From Bufo bufo (taxonomy: Eukaryota; Chordata; Amphibia; Anura; Bufonidae), in NCBI RefSeq assembly GCF_905171765.1, contig NC_053393.1:192227921-192291920 (forward strand): a DNA stretch of 64,000 bases, written 5' to 3'. Made by a program: the position numbers and the translations under genes. Shown one piece after another: positions 56,024-64,000 of the stretch. Every line of letters begins with the position of its first letter. Position 1 is the first letter of the stretch. A model generated the notes under the pieces. The model was not told the origin of the DNA and did not search any database. It worked only from the letters and a program-made list of their open reading frames with translations.

Positions 56024-56251
56024 AAGTTCCTATTCCCTCCATTCGGAGAAAGCGATCGGCGGAGGCCGTGAAGGTGGTGGAGGTTGAGGAGGGAGAGGAG
56101 GAGGAGGCCGGACCCTCCCAGCCTGTTGAGCCACCCACACCAGATGTGGGAGAAGTTAAAGTGGTGGAGGTGGAAAGTGCTGGACCCACCAGCACCACCC
56201 CATCTCAGGACTCGGAGGAAGAGGAGGCAATCACCAGCCCCTGCCAGGAGG
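56024..56251 (+). pseudogene. Myb/SANT-like gene relic, exon 3
   Basis: Between acceptor CACAG (56019-56023) and donor GG|GTAAAT the frame reads VPIPSIRRKRSAEAVKVVEV, an acidic GEEEEAGPSQP linker and SQDSEEEEAITSPCQE. It is low-complexity, Pro/Glu/Ser-rich, as in the linker of Harbinger Myb-like proteins. The single base left by exon 2 plus AA makes an in-frame Glu, so the exon 2-3 junction is phase-consistent. No stop inside. Confidence 0.55.
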
Positions 56252-56390
56252 GTAAATATGTGCACATAGCAATATGATTATGTATCCATAACGTGTACAT
56301 AAATATTAAAAGGGCCAACAATGAGGCGACAACATACACTATAGTAATACAAAAAAGAATACTGGACAATAACGCTTTAATCAACATTAA

Positions 56391-58982
56391 CCCCTTCAGG
56401 ACACAGCTATATTTCACCTCAAGGACCAGGCCATTTTTTGCAAATCTGACCAGCCACTTTAACATAGTAACATAGTACATAAGGCCGAAAAAAGACATTT
56501 GTCCATCCAGTTCGGCCTGTTATCCTGCAAGTTGATCCAGAGGAAGGCAAAAAAACCCTGTGAGGTAGAAGCCAATTTTCCTCACTTTAGGGGATTAAAA
56601 ATTCCTTCCCTTTAAGTGCTGATAACTTTAAAACGCTTTGACTTATGCAGGCATTCTGAGATTGTTTTTTCGTCACATATTGTACTTCATGACACTGGTA
56701 AAATGAAGTAAAAAAAAAATCATTTTTATTTATAAAAAAAATTGCACATTTACCAATTTTTTTAAAAAAATTGCAAATTTTCAATTTCTCTACTTCTATA
56801 ATACATAGTACTATAATACCTAGTAATACCTCCAAAAATAGTTATTACTTTACATTCCCCATATGTCTACTTCATGTTTGGATCATTTTGGGAATGATAT
56901 TTTATTTTGTGGGGATGTTACAAGGCTTAAAAGTTTAGAAGCAAATCTTGAAATTTTTCTGAAATTTTCAAAAACCCAATTTTTAGGGACCAGTTCAGGT
57001 CTAAAGTCACTTTGCGAGGCTTACATAATAGAAACCACCCAAAAATGACCCCATTCTATAAACTACACCCCTCAAGGTATTCAAAACTGATTTTACAAAC
57101 TTTGTTAACCCTTTAGGTGTTCCACAAGAATTAATGGAAAATAGAGATACAATTTCAAAATTTCACTTTTTTGGCAGATTTTCCATTTTAATAATTTTTT
57201 TTCAGTTACAAAGCAAGGGTTAACAGCCAAACCAAACTGTATTTATGGCCCTGATTCTGTAAATTACAGAAACACCCCATATGTGATCGTAAACTGCTGT
57301 ACGGGTACACAGCAGGGCGCAGAAGGAAAGGAATGCCATAAAGTTTTTGGAAAGCAGGTTTTGCTGGACAGTTTTTTTTTTTACACCATGTCCCATTTGA
57401 AGCCCCCCTGATGCACCCCTAGAGTAGAAACTCCATAAAAGTGACCCCATTTTAGAAACTACAGGATAGGGTGGCAGTATTGTTGGTACTAGTTTAGGGT
57501 ACATATGATTTTTGGTTGCTCTATATTACACTTTTTGTGAGGCAAGGTAACAAGAAATAGCTGTTTTGGCACCATTTTTATTTTTTGTTATTTACAACAT
57601 TCATCTGACAGGTTTGATCATGTGATATTTTTATAGACCAGGTTTTTACGGTTGCGGCGATACCTAATATGTATACTTTTTTTACACAATGATTTCATTT
57701 TTGAAGCAAAAAAAATCATGTTTTAGTGTTTCCATAGTCTGAGAGCCATAATTTTTTCAGTTTTTGGGCGATTACCTTGGGTAGGGTATGATTTTTGCGG
57801 GATGAGATGACGGTTTTATTGGCACTATTTTGGAGTGCGTGTGACTTTTTGATCGCTTCCTATTATACTTTTTGTGATGTAAGGTGTCAGAAAATGGTTT
57901 ATTTAACACAGTTTTTATTTTAAATTTTTTACGGTGTTCATCTGAGGGACTAGGTCATGTGATATTTTTATAGAGCCTGTCGATACGGACGTGGTAATAC
58001 CTAATATGTATACTTTTTATTTATTTATGTAAGTTTTACACAATAATATCATTTTTGAAACAAAAAAAAAATCATGTTTTAGTGTCTCCATATTCTGAGA
58101 GCCATAGTTTTTTTAGTTTTTGGACGATTATCTTAGGTAGAGTCTCATTGTTTGCGGGATGAGATAAAGGTTTGATTGGCACTATTTTGGGGGGCATATG
58201 ACTTTTTGATTGCTTGCTGTTGTACTTTTTGTGATGTAAAGTGACAAAAAAATGGCTAATTAGCACAGTTTTTATTTTTTACGGTGTTCATCTGAGGGGT
58301 TAGGTCACGTGATATGTTTATAGAGCCGGTCGATACGGATGCGGCGATGCCTAATATGTATACTTTTTTTTCCCCCTATTGTTTACCTTTTTTTTTTACT
58401 TTATTTGGGGAAAATGACATTTTTGTTTATTTTTACTTGAAACTTAAAATTTTTTGGGTGGAAAACTTTATTTTTTCAACTTTTTTAACTTTATTTTTTG
58501 TCCTGCTTTGGGACTTGAACTTTTGGGGGTCTAATCCTTTGCAATGCATTCCAATACTTCTGTATTGGAATGCATTGGCTGTATGAGTAATACAGCCAAT
58601 GCTGTATTACGGATCTCACAGGCTCGTCACCGGAAGGCAGCGCGATGCCTTCCTTAGGCATCGCGCTGCCTTCCATGCCATCGGGTCCCCCCTACAGCCG
58701 CATGAGGACACGATGGCACCGTCGATCGCCACCGCAGGTAAATCCGCAAACCGCAGGTCTGAATTGACCTGCGGTTTGTGGCGATCACCGACACGGAGGG
58801 GTCACGGGATCCCCCCGCGCATTTAGCCGAGGTGCCTGCTCAATGATTTGAGCAGGCACCGGGTTCTGATCACCGCCCGCCGGTCGGCGGTTATCGGAAA
58901 TACACAGGAAGTACCCGTACGCCCTGTGTCCTTAAGTACCAGGACATCAGGGCGTACCTGTATGCCCTGTGTCCTGAAGAGG
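56391..58982. mobile_element. Non-autonomous piggyBac-like element
   Basis: TTAA at 56387-56390 followed by CCCCTTCAGGACACAG. The other end, inverted, reads CCTCTTCAGGACACAGGGC, with the flanking TTAA changed to TCAA (58983-58986). The interior is tandem: GTGATATTTTTATAGA recurs near 57623, 57959 and 58310 (period about 340), with TCATGTTTTAGTGT near 57717 and 58072. The right end has hairpins (GCAATGCATTCCAATACTTC with its complement, GGCAGCGCGATGCCTTCC with its complement, ACCGCAGGT...). No transposase. It lies in the intron between exons 3 and 4 of the relic. Confidence 0.75.
56463..56609. mobile_element. Short insertion with 6-bp duplication, SINE-like
   Basis: 147 bp starting CATAGTAACATAGTACATAA and ending GGGGATTAAAAATTCCTTCC, flanked by CTTTAA (56457-56462 and 56610-56615). 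It interrupts the piggyBac-like sequence. No RNA polymerase III boxes were confidently recognised. Confidence 0.55.
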
Positions 58983-58983
58983 T

Positions 58984-59160
58984 CAAAACCATTAACTTAA
59001 CAAATAAATAATATAAAACTCTATAGAACTATCACGAACTAACAAACAAAATAAAATTATACTGTACTGAAATATCACTAACTAATAAACTATATAATCA
59101 TCATAAATATCACAAACTAATGTATTGAGATTTAAATTGTCAATGTGTATAAACACTTTA
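58984..59160. other. Unassigned AT-rich stretch
   Basis: TAACAAA/AATAAA-rich sequence with no recognised element. Confidence 0.35.
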
Positions 59161-59745
59161 AAAAAAAAAAGTAAAAAAATAGACAAACAGACATATTTAG
59201 TACCGCCGTGTACATATCGACCTTCTCTATAAAAATATCCTATGATCTAACCCCTCAGGTGAGCACTGTAAAAATAAAAAAAATAAACAATAAAAAAAAA
59301 TACTAATTTAGTCACCTAACATCACTAAAAGTGAAAAACTGAGCTATCAAAAAAGGCATATGCCCCCCAAAATAGTAACAATCGGTCATTTCATTCTGCC
59401 AAAACTGAGACCCTAACATTAGACAATCGCCAAATAAAAACAATAATATGGCTCTCAAACTATGGAGACAGTAAAACATGAATTGTTTTTTGTTCAACAA
59501 TGCTTTCATTGTGTAAAATAGAAATAACTAAAAAATAAGGAAAAATATTAGGTCTTGCTGCATCTGTAATAACCAGCTGTATAAAAATTTCATACCAACT
59601 AACTTCTCAAGGGGAACACCTTTCAAAACAAAAATTTAAAACTCTCAAAAAAGGCATTTTTAAAAAAAACTTTTATCACAAAAAGGTGCAATAGCAAGTG
59701 ATCATAAAGTCAGATGCACCACAAAATAAAGGTTTAAAGGTTTAA
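59160..59745. mobile_element. Inverted fragment of the piggyBac-like family
   Basis: Reverse-complement relatives of the tandem interior at 57480-58380, with TATAAAAATATCCTATGATC and CTATGGAGACAGTAAAACAT corresponding to GTGATATTTTTATA and GTTTTAGTGTCTCCATA. More diverged than the other copies and without ends. Confidence 0.6.
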
Positions 59746-59775
59746 TAAGAATTGCAAATAATGTTCATATATATA

Positions 59776-59949
59776 TTTTTTTCAAACAGTACTGAAGACA
59801 TTGAAGGCCAAATTGGCCAAAATGCACAAGGAGCAGCGCAACCATATGCGGGCCTTTTAGGAGCGCATGAAGGCCATGGAGGAGAGGCAACGCCAGGCCA
59901 TGAAGGGGGTGCAGGAGATTATCCTGCTATTGGAAAAGTTGCCATAACA
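59776..59949 (+). pseudogene. Myb/SANT-like gene relic, terminal exon (coiled coil)
   Basis: After acceptor TTTTTTCAAACAG the frame reads LKTLKAKLAKMHKEQRNHMRAF, an in-frame TAG, then ERMKAMEERQRQAMKGVQEI and LLLEKLP before TAA. It is an amphipathic, charged, probable coiled-coil tail, as at the C-terminus of Harbinger Myb-like proteins. The single base from exon 3 plus TA gives an in-frame Val, so phase is consistent across this junction too. The TAG breaks it. Confidence 0.55.
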
Positions 59950-60180
59950 ATTTTCTAATAGGTTATATAAATCGTTTATACAGTTATAACGTGTATTTTG
60001 TTATTTGTAATATTGCCCTGTTTTAGTGTAATAGCTTGGCTTAAATCAGCCAGAACTGACAGCAGCCGGTAAATACATGTCAAATACATATAGGGTCCAT
60101 TCACACGTCTGTAAAATGAGTCCGCATCCGTTCCACAATTTAGAGGAATGTTTACAGACCCATTGATTTTCAATTCAAGC
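59950..60180. other. Unassigned stretch with partial MITE end
   Basis: GGGTCCATTCACACGTCTG near 60090 resembles the GGCTCCATTCAGACGTCCG foldback found in the 31.6-32.9 kb array. No coding. Confidence 0.4.
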
Positions 60181-60475
60181 CTGAAAAATTAGGCATTCAC
60201 AGGATAAAGTGGGAGTCGGCCAGTACAGCCCCCAAAAATTAGCCGACAGGCGTTCACCTGACAGCAAAGAATTTTGTATTCTGTGGCTGGAGGTACATTA
60301 GGCATTCACCGGATACAGAAGTAAGTGTCGGCCATTACAGGCCCCAAAAATTAGCCAACAGGCGTTCACCTGACATCAAAGCATTTTTTTATTCTGTGGC
60401 TGGTGGTACATTAGGCATTCACATGATAAATAAGCGTCGGCCATTACAGGCCCCAAAAATTAGGCATTCAATGCA
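60180..60475. repeat. About 110-bp tandem repeat at the 3' side of the second hAT
   Basis: TTAGGCATTCAC anchors near 60188, 60298 and 60411, with shared TCGGCCATTACAGGCCCC and GCGTTCACCTGACA blocks: about 2.5 units. Confidence 0.85.
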
Positions 60476-60579
60476 CATAAAAGGCCTTTTATGCAGCTGT
60501 ATTTACCGAAGACAGGGACCATAAATTGTTATGGGTGGTGGCGGATATTTGTGGAATTTGAATCAAACATGGTCTACTC

Positions 60580-63500
60580 GTCACATGTGTTGAATTGTTT
60601 CGAGATCCATGCCTCATTCATTTTTAGAAATGTGAGGTAGTCAACACTGTGGCCAACAGTTCCATTGCAAATTGCGCAAGCTCTGGCCAGAGGTCAAGCC
60701 TGCCCACCCAGTAGTCCAGGGGTTCATCACTTCTCAGAGCATCCACATTGGCCGTTAACCCGATGTAGTCAGACACCTGTCGGTCTAGGCGTTCCCTGAG
60801 GCTGGATCCGGAGGACAGCTGTCAATGGGTCGGCAGAAAGAATGATCTCATATCAGAAGTCACCAACACATCTTCAAACCACCCTCTTCTTGCAGGCTCT
60901 GTTGGATTGGTACCCGCAACTGTTTCTCTGTGAGTGGAAATTCCTCTGCCAGTGCCCACAAAAGCAGAATGCAGCATTTCTCAAAGCAAGGCCTGGAAGT
61001 GCTGCATTCTGGCAGCCCTCTGGAGCAGCCTATCGAGCATATACAAGGTTGAGTTCCATCGGTCGGACAGTCACAAATAAGACAGGTTGTGTCGCCGCTG
61101 AATGTCAGCAAGGCCAGCCATGGCCGTGTAAGATCTTCTGAAATGGCCCGAGATTTTCCTGGCCTGCCGCAAGTCGTCCTGGACCCCAGGGTATTTGACA
61201 ACGAATTGCTTCACGACCAAGGTAAGGACATGTGTCATGCACGACATGTGTGTAATTTTGCCCTGTTTCAGCGCACTCAGCAGATTGGCACAGTTGTCGC
61301 ACACCACTTTACCAACTGTCAAATTGAGTGGTGTTAGCCACTGATCTGCCTGTGAACGCAAAGCTGAAAGGAGTGCAGGACCAGTGTGGCTCTTGGCTTC
61401 CAGGCACAACAGACGCAGCACAGCATGGCAATGTCTCACCTGGCACGTCGAATAGGTTCTGGGGATCTTGGGCGGCGCAGAGATGGTAGCAGCGGAAAAG
61501 GAGGAGTCAGACGAGGAGTAGAGGGAGGATGGAGTAGGAGGTGGAGAAGAAGCACCTAAGCCGAATGGGGAGGAGTGCTGATCCAGAGGGGGGGGGGGGC
61601 GGGGGAAGAAAAGTCTATACAATGTATCCAATATGTGAGAGAGAATCTAAATCGCACATCCTCATTACTATGCTTTTGATATAACAACTGTTTAAATTTC
61701 AGCATGATAAAACATGGCTATACAGCACTATTATCAATAACGTGCTCAGGTGCTCAGGTGCTTTTAATTAGCAGAAGTCTGCATAGGGTTTAAAATTCGT
61801 ACCAAATCTCAGTTGTTGTTCCTGAGAGGCTGTGAACAGGTGAGCTCTTTGCACCAGTTCACATGCGGTGCTGGACGGTGGCCGTCGCTGCTTTTGTGCC
61901 GTGCTGGTGGAGTGATGAGACCCAGGGCCTAGGTGGCTTTGCTGCACAGTGGGTGCTGTGTGGCTGCTGGATCCCATTGCCTGCTGGAACGGTGTGGGGG
62001 CACAATGGTCGCCGCACTGCCCCGCGCCAAAGTTAGAGTAGGTCCCCACTTGAAAGGAGGCGACCTTGTCGTGGTAAGTGGGCCTATGCTCTTTGATCAA
62101 ACTGTATACTAATGCCTCCTAATAGTGCATAGCAAATTATTGATAATAGTGCTGTATAGCCATGTTTTATCATGCTGAAATTTAAACAGTTGTTATATCA
62201 AAAGCATAGTAATGAGGATGTGCGATTTAGATTCTCTCTCACATATTGGATACATTGTATAGACTTTTCTTTCCCCCCCCTCTGAATCAGCACTCCTCCC
62301 CATTCGGCTCAGGTGCTTTTAATTAGCAGAAGTCTGCATAGGGTTTAAAATTCCTACCAAATCTCAGTTGTTGTTCCTGAGAGGCCTTGAACAGGTGAGC
62401 TCTTTGCACCAGTGGGGGCGCAATGGTCGCCGCACTGCGCCGCGCCAAAGTTAGAGTAGGTCCCCACTTGAAAGGAGGCGACCTTGTCGTGGTAAGTGGG
62501 CCTATGCTCTTTGATCAAACTGTAAACTAATGCCTCCTAATAGTGCATAGCAAATTATTGATAATAGTGCTGTATAGGAATGTTTTATCATGCTGAAATT
62601 TAAACAGTTGTTATGGCAAAAGCATAGTAATGAGGATGTGCGATTTAGATTCTCTCTCACATATTGGAGTAAAAGTTATATACCTCCCCTGCTCGTGTTT
62701 GCTAGACCACATGTCTGTGGTCAGATGTATCTTGGCACCGACACTGTGTGCCAGAGATACATTCACGTGGCCATATAGCTCTGGGATGCCCTTCTGCGAG
62801 AAATATTTCCTTCCTGGGACCTTCCATTGTGGTGTTCCAATGGCCACAAATTTTCGAAAGGCCTCTGAGTCCACAAGTTTATATGGCAGTAGTTGGCGGG
62901 ATATCAGTTCCGACAAGCCAGCGGTCAACCGTACGGGCAAGAGGGTTATCCGGTGTCATCATTTTTTTACGCTCGAACATTTGGGCCACGGAAGCCTGCC
63001 TTTTTCCAGACAAATGTGAGGATGGCATGATGAAAGGTGGAGTGGAGGACAATTGTGAGGAGAGAGGAGAAGGAGAAGAGGCTGGATGGTGAGCACCTGG
63101 AGTGTGGCTTTGTGGGTTCTGACGGTGTTGCTCCCACTGGACTCGGTGATGGGAGGCCAGGTGCCTTCTTAAGGCGGTCATCCCTAGATTAGTGTTGGGC
63201 TTACCGCGACTTATGCGTTGACTGTAAAGGCTGCAGATGGCAACACTATTGTCTGCAGCTGACACATTAAAAAAGCCCACACTGCGGAGCCATGTGCCGG
63301 CGCCCTGGCAGCGCCAGATGTGACCTTACATGGTTGATGGCTCGCTCCTGATGCATTAGCAATCTGGTTTGTCCCTCCTGTGCAATGTAAGTTCGGCCTG
63401 CTTCTCCTCCCTATCTGCTGGTCCATCTCTCCCTCTGAACTCCCCTCCTCTTCCTCTCTTGTGGGCACCCACGTTACGTCCATAGACATGTCATCATCGA

Positions 63501-63919
63501 CGTCACCTTCCCCACCACTAACATTAGAGATCTCGGAGTAGGCAGCAACAGCGGGGACCAACCTCCTTGGGCTGATCTGGGTACTGTCATCAGACTGCTG
63601 AGTGGCGGCTGTTGCTACCTCCTCTTCCTGATCCGATGCCAAGAATGGCTGTGCATCGGAAATGTCTTGTGATGGATCTGAAAATAATTCCTGTGACTAA
63701 AGCGGAGGGTATATGGTGGTGGTGGTGTCTTTGTGGGTGCACACAACAGAGAGTGAAGAGGGTGCAGATAGAGAGGATGAGAAGGGTGCAGAAGTCTGCT
63801 GCGTCCTTTGACGTAATCGAACGCACCTTCTGCAACTTCCCACTTTGGCTCCGGCCTGGTTCTCCTACCTTACCCCTACCACCCCTGCAGAAGGGCCTGC
63901 CTCTTCCTCTGCCTGTCAT
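60580..63919 (-). pseudogene. hAT transposase (BED type), rearranged and frameshifted
   Basis: Decayed minus-strand transposase in several pieces. The N-terminus is MTGRGRGRPFCRGGRGKVGE at 63919. A BED finger lies near 63280-63130 (CSLYSQRISRG...LRRHLASHH; the second Cys appears replaced by Tyr). It is followed by ISRQLLPYKLVDSEAF and KIHLTTDMWSSKHEQGRY (first catalytic Asp; near 62720). The core resumes at 61560-61071 with VVCDNCANLLSAL (second Asp), HMSCMTHVLTLVV and ISGHFRRSYTA. Only the extreme C-terminus follows (LTFLKMNEAWISKQF, near 60600-60640); most of the dimerisation domain is deleted. An inverted/tandem duplication at 61.56-62.67 kb interrupts the core. Confidence 0.85.
61558..62670. 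repeat. Inverted and tandem duplication inside the second hAT
   Basis: The segment around 61558-61740 (ATGTGAGAGAGAATCTAAAT; ATGATAAAACATGGCTATAC) recurs inverted at about 62130-62305. The intervening block (CAGGTGCTTTTAATTAGCAG ... GGCGACCTTGTCGTGG) is repeated directly from about 62310 to 62560. A further copy of the inverted arm lies at 62550-62668. The result is arm - spacer - inverted arm - partial spacer - inverted arm. Confidence 0.9.
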
Positions 63920-64000
63920 TTTTTAAATGACCCTGTGACAAAAGTCTCTAGAGAAGCGCAGTGTATGTGGAAGAAGGTATATAACACCCCGCTTCAATAT

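Overview
This window looks like non-genic, transposon-packed chromatin from a vertebrate, most likely an anuran amphibian. The evidence is the mix of Tc1 elements with long inverted repeats, BED-finger hAT elements, TTAA-flanked piggyBac elements with palindromic ends, a chromodomain Ty3/Gypsy element and many short foldback elements. The species assignment is inference. I found no convincing single-copy host gene, tRNA, rRNA or CRISPR array. Nearly every long open frame is a transposase, a retroelement polyprotein, or a minisatellite read through by chance.

Layout. 0-1.5 kb: Tc1/mariner element with an intact DD37E transposase. 2.3-3.6 kb: hAT remnant. 5.0-6.2 kb: mixed direct and inverted repeat. 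6.8-18.0 kb: a DD34E Tc1 element (6812-18039) split inside its transposase by a 9.6 kb hAT element (7133-16756) with a perfect 8-bp target duplication. That hAT has its own transposase (one frameshift), a 93-bp minisatellite on the 3' side and a 14-copy, 227-bp tandem array directly upstream of its promoter. 20-21.7 kb: possible Penelope-like fragment hit by a deleted Tc1. 22.6-23.4 kb: Harbinger-type MITE. 25.2-26.8 kb: complete Sleeping-Beauty-like Tc1 with 210-bp ITRs differing at one base.

28.4-44.1 kb: two piggyBac-type elements in the same orientation sharing one TTAA. The first (28391-38863) has no transposase. It is filled with a series of alternating palindromes and a tandem array, into which a 5.3 kb Ty3/Gypsy chromovirus inserted (32920-38257, LTRs 491 bp and about 99% identical, one 1443-codon gag-pol frame). 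The second (38868-44059) holds a piggyBac transposase broken by frameshifts. 44-50 kb: piggyBac-like fragments, MITEs, palindromes and minisatellites. 50-51.3 kb: endogenous retrovirus env remnant. 51.3-53.1 kb: hAT-like end plus 38-bp minisatellite. 53.4-59.95 kb: a decayed multi-exon Myb/SANT-like gene of PIF/Harbinger type, its introns filled by a Frog-Prince-like Tc1, a foldback element and a piggyBac-like element. 60.2-64 kb: second, heavily rearranged hAT element.

Most notable: (1) the Gypsy element has a 10-nt primer-binding site complementary to the predicted 5' end of its own mRNA, as expected for Tf1/sushi-type self-priming, but the middle Asp of the integrase DDE triad is His; (2) the hAT has an L1-monomer-like 5' tandem array; (3) piggyBac-type elements keep a series of hairpins although the stem sequences differ between copies; (4) two Tc1-family transposases look intact and recent.
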